DNA from: an uncultured Lachnospiraceae bacterium
GTDB lineage: Bacteria > Bacillota > Clostridia > Lachnospirales > Lachnospiraceae
Direction: 5' to 3'
Assembly (NCBI GenBank): GCA_948473115.1
Contig: CAOKWI010000025.1
Coordinates: forward strand, 1-53,298
Length of the DNA: 53,298 bases
Position numbers and translations under genes: made by a program. Below the pieces are notes generated by a model. It made no database searches and had not been told where the DNA came from. It saw only the letters and a program-made list of their open reading frames with translations. This document shows positions 36,055-43,925 of this stretch, piece after piece; the first letter of the stretch is position 1, and each line of letters begins with the position of its first letter.

Positions 36055-36085
36055 AAGGCGGCTTTGGGGAAATCAAAGCCGCCTT
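36055..36085 (+). terminator. Stem-loop at the end of the Mrp/Mbh operon
   Basis: A perfect 12-bp stem (36055-36066 with 36074-36085, AAGGCGGCTTTG) with a seven-base loop, nine bases past the stop. There is no T run, so it may be a stability hairpin or a weak terminator. Confidence 0.6.
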
Positions 36086-36178
36086 GAAGGTTATCGCGCT
36101 TTGAGCGCTTTTCATTCGCTTCTGATGATACCATAATCGGACATATCGAGGAACTCTCCGGTCAAGGCCCGGAAGCGC

Positions 36179-36415
36179 TCACGCTTTGTCTAAGACCGCA
36201 TTTTTGGGCAACCCTGCCCGAAGCAGGATTTTTAATGGCGTGGGATATGCAGACACGCTGATATTACCAATAATTTTACCCTCATATTCCATTGCCCAGT
36301 TATCAAACATCTTCCGGGTATCTTCAACAGTAAATCTTCGCAGTTTAAGCCTTTCGGTATATAGAGTTTGCGTTTCTTTATGTGTAAGCTTTTTTATTCC
36401 TTTCAAGTATATCAA
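36179..36415 (-). pseudogene. GNAT acetyltransferase remnant (internally deleted)
   Basis: The 78-codon frame starts like an acetyltransferase (TLYTERLKLRRFTVEDTRKMFDNWA) and then jumps to EYEGKIIGNISVSAY, a segment that normally lies about 70-80 residues later. It ends after PTPLKILLRAGLPKNAVLDKA, which is not family-like. The middle and the CoA-binding end are missing, so this is probably a decayed gene. No ribosome site is clear at its start. Confidence 0.6.
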
Positions 36416-36450
36416 GTGTGTGGTGAGAACAGACTGTCATATCCTGACTT

Positions 36451-36876
36451 TTACAAATGTGCAGCCCCTTTGCGGATTTCGATCAGACGCAAAATATCAT
36501 CATACAATTTTTCCTGATCCTCCAGGTCAATCATTAACCATTTTTGCCCATTTCCTTCCTGCGTTTGAGCGTAGATAGTCTGCAATTCAGCCACACAGTC
36601 CGGGAGTATTTCTTCTACAAGCGGTTTCTCTTTCCTGCCAACAACAATCAGAATTGTTAAATAGCCTTCTCTTGGATAGATGGTGCATAATGACTTTCCG
36701 GCTTTTTTAAACTTAACGTTCCATCCCTTTTCCCAGCTGCAGGCACTGTATTCGATCTGTTCATTACATTTATAAGTATTTTTGATTTCCGAACATAATT
36801 GCATGAAAACAGGGTTTTTAACAAATTCGCTCAATTCTTCAAGGGTAGGACAATTATTTTTATCTTGATAAATCAT
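36451..36876 (-). CDS. DUF3788 family protein
   Basis: A 141-residue cytoplasmic protein. YSACSWEKGWNVKFKKAGKSLCTIYPREGYLTILIVVGRKE is a DUF3788 pattern. The function is unknown. The start is the ATG with complement 36874-36876, eight bases after GGGAG on the minus strand; a GTG at 36906 lies before that site. The gene stands alone, bounded upstream by a bidirectional terminator. Confidence 0.8.
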   Translation of the reverse strand: MIYQDKNNCPTLEELSEFVKNPVFMQLCSEIKNTYKCNEQIEYSACSWEKGWNVKFKKAGKSLCTIYPREGYLTILIVVGRKEKPLVEEILPDCVAELQTIYAQTQEGNGQKWLMIDLEDQEKLYDDILRLIEIRKGAAHL

Positions 36877-36941
36877 CTGATCGTCTCCCAAAATGATTTT
36901 ACCCACAGTCTAACCATACTAATGATATTTGTCAAGTCAAG

Positions 36942-36976
36942 AAAAAGCTGTACATCGAATGGATGTACAGCTTTTT
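36942..36976. terminator. Bidirectional terminator after the OFA transporter
   Basis: A 15-bp stem (36942-36956 with 36962-36976) whose arms begin with AAAAA and end with TTTTT, so either strand gives a hairpin with a T run. It ends the minus-strand transporter transcript 44 bases past its stop. Confidence 0.85.
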
Positions 36977-37019
36977 AAAACGCTATCCTCTTGTATAAAA
37001 GAATGGAAGCTTTTCCCTT

Positions 37020-38342
37020 TTATTTTGCGGTTTTCCCCGCAGCCTTTTTCTTGCCGCAGCCTACCAGGAAGAAGCTGCACGCGAGCGCGATGACATAAAG
37101 ACAGATGGTCACATATAATACCGCCTGATAGCCGGTAGGGTTCACGGAGATCACTCCGCCATGGCCGTCGCTGATTTCAGTGGGGGAACCCACATGATTT
37201 ACAATGAAGGTCGCCAGCTGGTTTCCGGTGAGACCCGCGATAGCCCACGCGGAAAGGGTAATGCCGTGGATGGCGCTGATATTCTGCATGCCGTAATGGT
37301 CGGACAGCAGCGTGGGCACGTTGCTGAAGCCGCCGCCGTAGCCGGCGTTCACCACAAACAGCAGGATCAGTACCAGAACCATCAGTAGGGTGCTCTGTCC
37401 CATGTTTGCGATACCCTGGGTCAGGATCACCAGTCCTGTTGCGATAATGGAAAGGATGATCATAATCTTGTAAACCGTGTTTCTGTCCTTCATAGTGTCA
37501 GCCCACGCGGAGAAGCCCAGCCGTCCGCCGGCATTGAAGACTGCTGTAACGGAGGACAGGATGCCTGCCATACCTGCCAGGCCGATACACTTGATAATCA
37601 TTTTCTCCTGGGAGATCAGGGCGAGGCCGCAGGTGATATTGATATAAAACATCAGCCAGATGCCAATGAACACAACAGGCTTGGTCTTGATGACATCGAT
37701 TGCCCTTGCGCCTTTTTCCTGGGAAGTGGGCTCGTGCCAGCCTGCGGGCTTGGCCAGAAGCAGATGGCCCACGAACATCATGACAAAATATACCGCAGCC
37801 AGGATCAGGAACATCTTGTAGATGCCGCCCTCACCCAGGGAATCCAGCATGGCCTGCATAATGGGGCTGGCGATGGCCTTGGCAGCGCCGAAGCCCGCAA
37901 CCGCGAGTCCGGTAGCCAGACCCTTGCGATCCTGGAACCAGAGCATCAGCGTCTTTACAGGGGAGAGATAGCCGGTTCCCAGACCGATACCCATGATAAA
38001 GCCGTAGCAGACATAGATGCCGATCAGGGCAAGCGGGCTGCCCTTGTGGGTGCCGCCGTACCAGATAAAGAAGCCGGTGCCTGCCATACCTGCCGCGAAG
38101 CAGATGGCTGCAATCAGGGAAGAGCGGTGAATATCCTTTTCCACCACATTTCCCAGAAAGGCGGCGGACATGCCGAGGAAGAAAATGGCAAAGCTGAATG
38201 CCCACTCGGTAGCGCTCTTGGAAAAGCCGATATACTCAGCGATTTCCTGACTGAAGATGGACCAGCAGTACACGGTGCCGATACTACAGTGGAGGAGAAG
38301 TGCGGGAATGGCCGCACGAATCCATTTGTTTTGTACTTTCAT
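37020..38342 (-). CDS. OFA-type MFS transporter (oxalate/formate antiporter family)
   Basis: A 440-residue, 12-helix MFS protein. SIGTVYCWSIFSQEIAEYIG, IGLGTGYLSPVKTLMLWFQDRKGLATGLAVAGFGAAKAIASP and VVNAGYGGGFSNVPTLLSDHYG are OFA-family patterns; relatives exchange oxalate/formate or move other organic anions. The loop after helix 10 is the GFSNVP segment. The basic tail GCGKKKAAGKTAK is cytoplasmic. The start is ATG with complement ending 38342, eight bases after GAGGG; longer frames lack this. Its promoter (38378-38406) sits beside a 14-bp palindrome shared with the divergent DUF1576 gene. Confidence 0.88.
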   Translation of the reverse strand: MKVQNKWIRAAIPALLLHCSIGTVYCWSIFSQEIAEYIGFSKSATEWAFSFAIFFLGMSAAFLGNVVEKDIHRSSLIAAICFAAGMAGTGFFIWYGGTHKGSPLALIGIYVCYGFIMGIGLGTGYLSPVKTLMLWFQDRKGLATGLAVAGFGAAKAIASPIMQAMLDSLGEGGIYKMFLILAAVYFVMMFVGHLLLAKPAGWHEPTSQEKGARAIDVIKTKPVVFIGIWLMFYINITCGLALISQEKMIIKCIGLAGMAGILSSVTAVFNAGGRLGFSAWADTMKDRNTVYKIMIILSIIATGLVILTQGIANMGQSTLLMVLVLILLFVVNAGYGGGFSNVPTLLSDHYGMQNISAIHGITLSAWAIAGLTGNQLATFIVNHVGSPTEISDGHGGVISVNPTGYQAVLYVTICLYVIALACSFFLVGCGKKKAAGKTAK

Positions 38343-38377
38343 AAGTAATTCCCTCATTTCTAAAAGTATTTGACAAC

Positions 38378-38406
38378 ATAATACGCTTTTTTGCGGTAAA
38401 ATGCAA
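38378..38406 (-). promoter_or_regulatory. Sigma-A promoter of the OFA transporter
   Basis: On the minus strand TTGCAT (complement 38401-38406), a 17-base spacer and TATTAT (complement 38378-38383). Confidence 0.6.
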
Positions 38407-38431
38407 GATTTCCTTTTCAGATAAGGGTACT

Positions 38432-38445
38432 TCATGGTACCATGA
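38432..38445. promoter_or_regulatory. 14-bp perfect palindrome, candidate operator
   Basis: TCATGGTACCATGA lies between the divergent OFA and DUF1576 genes, 25 bases upstream of the -35 of the transporter. It would suit a dimeric regulator. No regulator gene is adjacent. Confidence 0.45.
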
Positions 38446-38499
38446 TCCTGAGGGAAATAAGGAGTGAAAACGGCAGGGCTGTTTTCGGGAAGGAGGCCA

Positions 38500-40017
38500 A
38501 TGTCTGGAAAAAGTGAAGGGACCGGAAAAATGCCGGAACGGGCTGTAGGGAAGGCCGCAGACCAGGTTACAGGGAAGGCCGCAGGCCAGGTCACAGGGAA
38601 GGCCGCAGACCAGGTTACAGGGAAGGCTGCAGACCAGGTCACAGAAAGGACTGTAGGACAGATTACAGAGCAGACTGCGTGGATGGCAAGGAAACCGGAT
38701 AAGCTGTCAAGGCTTGAGAATATGACGTCTTTGATGAGGGGGAACCTGCTGAGGAACCTGACTATTTTCTGCGCGGCAGTCCTTGCAGTGGCTGCCTTTT
38801 TGTGCGACAGCCCCGCTGAGATCCTGGAGGGAATGGGAAAGATCCTGACTTCCCGCAGCGTGCTGATCACCGACTACTTTGTGGTGGGCGGCATGGGGGC
38901 GGCGTTTTTAAATGCTTCCCTGGTACTGATGCTGGGTGTCCTTCTGGTGCTGGCGGAAAAGATTCCTTTTTCCGGTCCTACCATGGCGGCGCTGTTCATG
39001 AATGCGGGGTATGGGCTTTGGGGGAAGAATCCCATGACGGTCATTCCCATCGTCCTTGGAATAAAAATCTATTGCCGGATCCACCATATCAGGATGAGCA
39101 AACATATTTATACGGCGCTTTATGGCACCTGCCTGGCGCCCTTTGTGACGGAAATATATTTTATGCTGCATCTGCCTGTGATTGTCCGGTTTCTTGCGGC
39201 TGTGCTGCTGGGGCTTCTGATCGGCTATCTGCTGCCACCTCTCTCCATGCATGCTGCTTCCATGCATATGGGATATAACCTGTTTAATGTGGGGTTCTCT
39301 GCGGGAATACTTGCTTTTGTGGCGGTGTGTATTATGAATTCTCTGGGGATCACAAGCGAAACCGTGCTGCTGTGGCAGGAGGGCCGGCCCATAGGGATTG
39401 TGGCGGGATTATATCTGTTGTTTGCTGCTGTGTTCCTGATCGGGTTTATTACCGGAGGATGTAAGTGGAGCGGTCTGAAGAAAATTTTCAGCCGTCCCGG
39501 CCGTGCGGTGACGGACTTTGTCCTGATGGACGGCGCCAGCCCCACCATGATGAACATGGGATTGGTGGGGAGTATCTGTACCACCTATATCCTGCTGATC
39601 GGAGGGGACTTCTCGGGACCGGTGGTGGGAGCTATCCTGATGGCGTTTGGATTCTCCGCATTCGGAGCCCATGTGAAAAACTATCTGCCGGTGCTTGCGG
39701 GAGTGTATCTGTTTACCTTTGTCAGCCAGTATGAGCCAACTGCCCCGGGGATACAGCTGGCAGCAATCTTCGGCGTGGGTCTGGCTCCCATTGCCGGACA
39801 GTTCGGGATCATTGCGGGAGTTATTGCGGGAATCCTGCACTCCGCCATTACCATGTGTACCGCCCGGTTCTACGGCGGGCTGAATCTGTATAACAATGGC
39901 TTCAGCGCGGGCTGGGTGGCAATTTTCATGATTCCGACGCTGGAAAGTTTTATCAAGAATTATAAGGGCAGGAAAAAGAACGATCAGAAAAAGAACAATC
40001 AGAAAAAGAGTGAATGA
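38500..40017 (+). CDS. DUF1576 membrane protein with repetitive N-terminal tail
   Basis: A 505-residue protein. The first 65 residues are soluble and hold four copies of GKAADQVT plus a decayed fifth. From about residue 80 come 11-12 helices in two similar halves, matching DUF1576 proteins (for example KIPFSGPTMAALFMNAGYGLWGKNPM and MGYNLFNVGFSAGILAF). The function of the family is unknown; a transport role is inferred from the fold and the divergent transporter. The ATG at 38500 has AAGGAGG close upstream (38490-38496); a GTG at 38464 abuts another purine run. The C-terminus is Lys/Asn/Gln-rich. Confidence 0.8.
   Translation: MSGKSEGTGKMPERAVGKAADQVTGKAAGQVTGKAADQVTGKAADQVTERTVGQITEQTAWMARKPDKLSRLENMTSLMRGNLLRNLTIFCAAVLAVAAFLCDSPAEILEGMGKILTSRSVLITDYFVVGGMGAAFLNASLVLMLGVLLVLAEKIPFSGPTMAALFMNAGYGLWGKNPMTVIPIVLGIKIYCRIHHIRMSKHIYTALYGTCLAPFVTEIYFMLHLPVIVRFLAAVLLGLLIGYLLPPLSMHAASMHMGYNLFNVGFSAGILAFVAVCIMNSLGITSETVLLWQEGRPIGIVAGLYLLFAAVFLIGFITGGCKWSGLKKIFSRPGRAVTDFVLMDGASPTMMNMGLVGSICTTYILLIGGDFSGPVVGAILMAFGFSAFGAHVKNYLPVLAGVYLFTFVSQYEPTAPGIQLAAIFGVGLAPIAGQFGIIAGVIAGILHSAITMCTARFYGGLNLYNNGFSAGWVAIFMIPTLESFIKNYKGRKKNDQKKNNQKKSE
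38548..38667 (+). repeat. 24-bp tandem repeats encoding GKAADQVT
   Basis: Units start at 38548, 38572, 38596 and 38620 with one or two base changes each. A decayed fifth unit (38644-38667) encodes ERTVGQIT. All are in frame. Confidence 0.9.
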
Positions 40018-40162
40018 ATCTGCCTCATATACGGGAGATATATGGCCGGGGTTTGTGTCTGCGCGTTGTCGGGTACAAATCCGTCAATTAAGAAATTGAA
40101 GGAAATAACCTGATATATTTCTTGAAGATTCTTTTCTAAAGCAACGCAGAAATGAGGAAGAA

Positions 40163-40516
40163 ATGTCACATAACGAGAAAAAGCTTGCAAACATCATAGA
40201 GGAATTGACCATGTTTTTCTTTTCCGTGGGGGCGAAGGACATCCGCTCGGGGATCCATGTGAAGGATCAGTCCGCGGAAATTGAGTTCACTGCGGATTAT
40301 CTGCCGGAATACAACGACAGGCTGGATGCCCTGGAAAAGTATTTCAATGAACCTAAAAATGAGGCGCTGGAGGATTTCTACTGGGAGCTGACCGGAACCG
40401 GCGACCCGGGGGAGAGCAGCCAGCTCCTTATGGTGGGAATGATGATCGACAGGGCGGATGTGGAGATCGGGGAAGACAGGGTCAGACTGAGGTTATATAA
40501 GGAACTGGAATTGTAA
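40163..40516 (+). CDS. Small acidic cytoplasmic protein, unknown
   Basis: A 117-residue acidic protein without membrane segments. It has an N-terminal helix (NEKKLANIIEELTMFFFSVGAKDI), a strand pair (SAEIEFTADYLPEY), then GTGDPGESSQLLMVGMMIDRADVEI. I recognise no family. It has GAGGAAG before the ATG and stands alone, convergent with the AraC gene. The 145 bases before it show nothing definite. Confidence 0.6.
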   Translation: MSHNEKKLANIIEELTMFFFSVGAKDIRSGIHVKDQSAEIEFTADYLPEYNDRLDALEKYFNEPKNEALEDFYWELTGTGDPGESSQLLMVGMMIDRADVEIGEDRVRLRLYKELEL

Positions 40517-40560
40517 TAAAAAACCGTGGATCACAGGATTCTGTCCTGGATGATATAAGC

Positions 40561-41544
40561 CTATTTTTCCGGATAGAGCCAGCCTGCATATTCCAGGACA
40601 GACTGGCTTTCTGCATGGCTGCTGGATTTCTGCACCTGTTTCCTGTAATCCCTGGGTGACATCCGCATGATTTTCACAAAATACCGGTTAAAACTGGAAA
40701 CAGAGCGAAACCCGACTGTCTCCGAAATGTTCAGAACGGAATCCTCGGTGCTGCCCAGCAGATGGCAGGCTTTGGAAATACGGGTATTATTCACGAAATC
40801 AAGGGGCGAGGTGCCCATGATGTCATGAAAGACCCTGCGGAAGTGAGTAGGACTCCAGTGGCATAAGTCTGCAAGATATTCTATGGTAAACTGCTGCATG
40901 TAATTTTCTTCTATATAATTCAGGGCGGGGGCGATCACCAGGGAGCTTTCCGTTTTATGCTCCGCCTGTGGCGGCGTTTCCTTTTCCTGATCAGCAGTGC
41001 CCCCCCCATTTTTTCCTGCGTTCTGTACGCGGTAAATTTCTATATATAAAGAAAGAAGAAGTCCCTTTACACTGATCTGGAAGCTGGGCTTCTGCTCCTC
41101 CAGTTCCCAGATGGCGGACTGCGCCAGGGCATGGATCTGGGGATACTCTTCCCGGTTCAGGATCGGTTTGAAGTTCTCCTGGGGGTAACCTGTCAGGTCA
41201 TGATCCTGCCATGTGGGCGGCAGCAGATTCCGGAAAAGTTCTTTAGGATCCAGGTAGATATAGGACCAGTGGCTTTCTGTCCCGGGCATGCTGTAGGTGG
41301 TGTGGGGGACATTCTTGGGGATCACCGTCACGTCACCTTCCCGGAAGAGCGCCTGCTCCCCGAAGATTTCGATGTATCCGCTGTGTGAATGGCATACGCC
41401 GATCTCCAGGCAATTATGAAAATGCAGTCTGCCGCTGGGCACATCCGATATCTTCCAGTAATCGCCGGACAGCAAGAGTACCGGGAAATGCATGGGAAGG
41501 TAATAGCTTCTGTATTCTGTTATGGTATTTTTGGGTTTTGCCAT
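40561..41544 (-). CDS. AraC-family transcriptional regulator
   Basis: A 327-residue regulator. The N-terminal cupin (about 40-110) has GRLHFHNCLEIGVCHSHSGYIEI and VTVIPKNVPHTTY, a sugar-binding type. The C-terminal 100 residues hold two helix-turn-helices (IEYLADLCHWSPTHFRRVFHDIMG and ISETVGFRSVSSFNRYFVKIMRMSPRDYR). It is divergent from the pectin-oligosaccharide operon and most likely activates it in response to a substrate. ATG complement 41542-41544 follows CAGGA; a longer frame to 41700 lacks a site. Confidence 0.9.
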   Translation of the reverse strand: MAKPKNTITEYRSYYLPMHFPVLLLSGDYWKISDVPSGRLHFHNCLEIGVCHSHSGYIEIFGEQALFREGDVTVIPKNVPHTTYSMPGTESHWSYIYLDPKELFRNLLPPTWQDHDLTGYPQENFKPILNREEYPQIHALAQSAIWELEEQKPSFQISVKGLLLSLYIEIYRVQNAGKNGGGTADQEKETPPQAEHKTESSLVIAPALNYIEENYMQQFTIEYLADLCHWSPTHFRRVFHDIMGTSPLDFVNNTRISKACHLLGSTEDSVLNISETVGFRSVSSFNRYFVKIMRMSPRDYRKQVQKSSSHAESQSVLEYAGWLYPEK

Positions 41545-41674
41545 ATATGCTGTCCTGTTCCGGCACCTGACGCATCCGAGTCCGCGTCGGTGTTTTTTTG
41601 TGCGCATTTTACGGGATGATTTTGTCTCTATATTATATATAACAATGAAATCGAATAAAATCAACCATGACTTG

Positions 41675-41690
41675 ATGTAAGTACTTACAT
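41675..41690. promoter_or_regulatory. 16-bp perfect palindrome
   Basis: ATGTAAGTACTTACAT, lying 130 bases before the AraC start. A related but spaced palindrome, TAAGTAT-GAT-ATACTTA, lies before the GH105 gene (45843-45859), and both contain AAGTA/TACTT. Confidence 0.5.
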
Positions 41691-41693
41691 TTT

Positions 41694-41765
41694 TGTTCAC
41701 ATTCTATTCATAATTTTTCAAAATGTTCACATCTGGTGTGTGGGTTCAGGTAAAAATGCTCACAT
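41694..41765 (+). promoter_or_regulatory. Three direct repeats, candidate AraC binding sites
   Basis: TGTTCACAT at 41694-41702 and 41724-41732, and TGCTCACAT at 41757-41765. They are 30 and 33 bp apart, near whole helical turns, so all would face the same side of the DNA. Direct repeats are the usual AraC-family site form. Confidence 0.5.
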
Positions 41766-41822
41766 ATTTATCCCAAAATAAGGCAAATTAGTCAAAAAAA
41801 TAGAATCTCCGAAAAACGAACA

Positions 41823-41852
41823 TTGCCATAAATGGTTATTTTTGCATAGTAT
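41823..41852 (+). promoter_or_regulatory. Candidate promoter of the ABC/pectin operon
   Basis: TTGCCA (41823-41828), an 18-base spacer and TAGTAT (41847-41852). The weak -35 fits an activator-dependent promoter. The start codon is 127 bases downstream. Confidence 0.4.
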
Positions 41853-41979
41853 TCCGTCCTTATTGCTTAGAAATAGTCGGCAATATGCATGATAATGATT
41901 TTACATGGATTAAGAATATGTGCAAATTGACGGGAAACGACAGGGGGAAATTTGTGCAAAGTATCGAAGGAGGTTACAT

Positions 41980-42930
41980 ATGGCAAAGAGTAATGGAGCC
42001 AAGCCGGGGGTAAGGACGAAAACCACCTGGGGAAACGCTTTGAAAAGAGACTGGCAGTTATACCTGTTGCTGCTGCTGCCGGTGGCTTTAGTGGCGGTAT
42101 TTAATTATGCTGCATATCCGGGACTGCGTATGGCGTTTATGGATTACAAGCCTATCAAGGGATTTGCGGGCAGCGAATGGGTAGGCATGGAAGTGTTTAA
42201 GAAGATATTCCAGGACACTGATTTTATCAGGGCGCTGCGGAACTCCATCATATTTAATCTTCTGGATCTCCTGGTGGGATTTCCGATGCCGATCATTCTG
42301 GCTCTGATGCTGAATGAACTCCGGTTTATGAGATTTAAGAAGGTTACCCAGACGATCCTTTATCTTCCCCATTTCCTCTCCTGGGCGATTATCGGATCCG
42401 TTGCCTATACCATGTTCCGTCCCGCTACGGGTCTGGTAAACACTCTGCTGATGAATGCCGGTGTCATCTCGGAAGGAATTCCTTTCATGAATGAGAAATG
42501 GCACTGGGCGGTTACCTATCTGCTGGTAGGTGTCTGGCAGGGCATGGGCTGGGGCACCATTCTGTACCTGGCGGCGATCACCAGTATTAACGGTGAACTT
42601 TATGAAGCATGTATCATCGACGGAGCCAATAAGTGGCAGAAGATGTGGCATGTTACGCTTCCCGGCATCCGGGGCACCATCGTGACCCTGCTGATTATGA
42701 ACCTGGGCCGTGTGATGGGCAGTAACCTGGAGCGTCTGACCGCCTTTGACAATACGCAGGTCCGTGACTTCCAGTATCAGCTGGCGATTTACATATACCA
42801 GAAAGGTATGGGTGCCGGCAAATACTCAGAAGGTACTGCGGTAGGTCTGTTCCAGTCGCTGATCGGGGTAGTCCTGGTTCTGTTGTCCGATAAGATCGCC
42901 AAGGCGCTTGGCGAAGAAGGCTTGTTATAG
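41980..42930 (+). CDS. ABC sugar transporter permease (LplB-type)
   Basis: A 316-residue permease with six helices. The EAA loop is YEACIIDGANKWQKMWHVTLPGI, the contact for an ATPase that is not encoded in this operon. LplB-type permeases serve complex oligosaccharides, with a shared ATPase (MsmX-like) usually encoded elsewhere. ATG 41980 has AAGGAGG at 41967-41973. Confidence 0.92.
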   Translation: MAKSNGAKPGVRTKTTWGNALKRDWQLYLLLLLPVALVAVFNYAAYPGLRMAFMDYKPIKGFAGSEWVGMEVFKKIFQDTDFIRALRNSIIFNLLDLLVGFPMPIILALMLNELRFMRFKKVTQTILYLPHFLSWAIIGSVAYTMFRPATGLVNTLLMNAGVISEGIPFMNEKWHWAVTYLLVGVWQGMGWGTILYLAAITSINGELYEACIIDGANKWQKMWHVTLPGIRGTIVTLLIMNLGRVMGSNLERLTAFDNTQVRDFQYQLAIYIYQKGMGAGKYSEGTAVGLFQSLIGVVLVLLSDKIAKALGEEGLL

Positions 42931-42941
42931 GGGGTGGGAAC

Positions 42942-43862
42942 ATGGCAAAGAAAAATATGGAAGCAACGGCCTCTGACGGAAGCCGTGCAATCAGTAAGTT
43001 TCACATCAGTGATGTGATTATTATCGCGGTACTGGTCATTCTGTGTTCCACCTGTGTCATTCCTTTCTGGCATCTGCTGGTAAAATCCATTTCCAGCGAT
43101 ATGGCGGTTATGATGAAGGAAGTTTTTTTCTGGCCGAAGGAGATTACGTTCTCAGCCTACAGCAAGGTTTTTTCGGATAGATCCATGGTTCGCTCCATGA
43201 TTTACAGTGTGGTGGTGACTTTGATCTTTACGGCGCTGGGTATGATCGTCTGTACCTGCGCGGCATACCCGCTTTCCAAGAAAAGGCTGAAGGGGAAAGG
43301 CTTTTTTACCTTTGTACTCATGGTTCCCATGTATTTTACGGCAGGTATGATTCCGTCCTTTATATTGATGTTTAACCTGAACTTGATTGACTCCATGTGG
43401 GTGCTGATCCTTCCCTTGATCTATTCGCCCTATAACATGCTGGTCATGAAGACGTATTTCCAGAGCACCATTCCGGATTCCCTGGAGGAATCGGCATTCC
43501 TGGACGGAGCGACGAATTTGCAGATCCTGAGGAAGATCGTGCTTCCCCTGAGTAAGCCCATTGTGGCAACGCTCTCCCTGTTCTATGCGGTGGGGCGCTG
43601 GAATGCTTATGCGGATCACATGTACTATATCAGGTCTGACACTAAGAGAATGATCCAGTATAAGCTGTATCTGCTGGTGCAGGGCGCGGAGGCTTCCATC
43701 TCGGCATCCCTGGGCGATACGGGCGGAGCTACCAATGTGACCACGCCGGAGGTATTGCAGGCTGCCTGCATCATGTTTGTATCGGTTCCCATTATCATTG
43801 TCTATCCCTTCCTGCAGAAGTATTTCGTAAAGGGAGCAATGGTCGGAGCTGTCAAAGGATGA
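42942..43862 (+). CDS. ABC sugar transporter permease (YtcP/LplC-type)
   Basis: A 306-residue partner permease, six helices, EAA loop EESAFLDGATNLQILRKIVLPLSKP. The final helix and tail PFLQKYFVKGAMVGAVKG are typical of this subfamily. It starts 11 bases after the first permease. A small hairpin (43871-43884, CCCGG/CCGGG) follows the stop and may protect or attenuate the mRNA before the abundant binding protein. Confidence 0.92.
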   Translation: MAKKNMEATASDGSRAISKFHISDVIIIAVLVILCSTCVIPFWHLLVKSISSDMAVMMKEVFFWPKEITFSAYSKVFSDRSMVRSMIYSVVVTLIFTALGMIVCTCAAYPLSKKRLKGKGFFTFVLMVPMYFTAGMIPSFILMFNLNLIDSMWVLILPLIYSPYNMLVMKTYFQSTIPDSLEESAFLDGATNLQILRKIVLPLSKPIVATLSLFYAVGRWNAYADHMYYIRSDTKRMIQYKLYLLVQGAEASISASLGDTGGATNVTTPEVLQAACIMFVSVPIIIVYPFLQKYFVKGAMVGAVKG

Positions 43863-43925
43863 TAGTTTGTCCCGGAGATCCGGGTATCTATAAACTATAC
43901 ACACATTTTAAAGGAGGACTATATT

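Larger units (their letters stand above)
41545..41979. other. Divergent control region between the AraC gene and the ABC operon
   Basis: A 435-base AT-rich gap with a 16-bp perfect palindrome (41675-41690), three direct repeats of TG(T/C)TCACAT, and a candidate plus-strand promoter (41823-41852). No open frame or RNA gene is evident. Confidence 0.6.

Noticed and set aside
43871..43884. Five-bp hairpin before the binding protein as a terminator
   Set aside because: The stem is too short and lacks a T run; the three transport genes are better read as one transcript.
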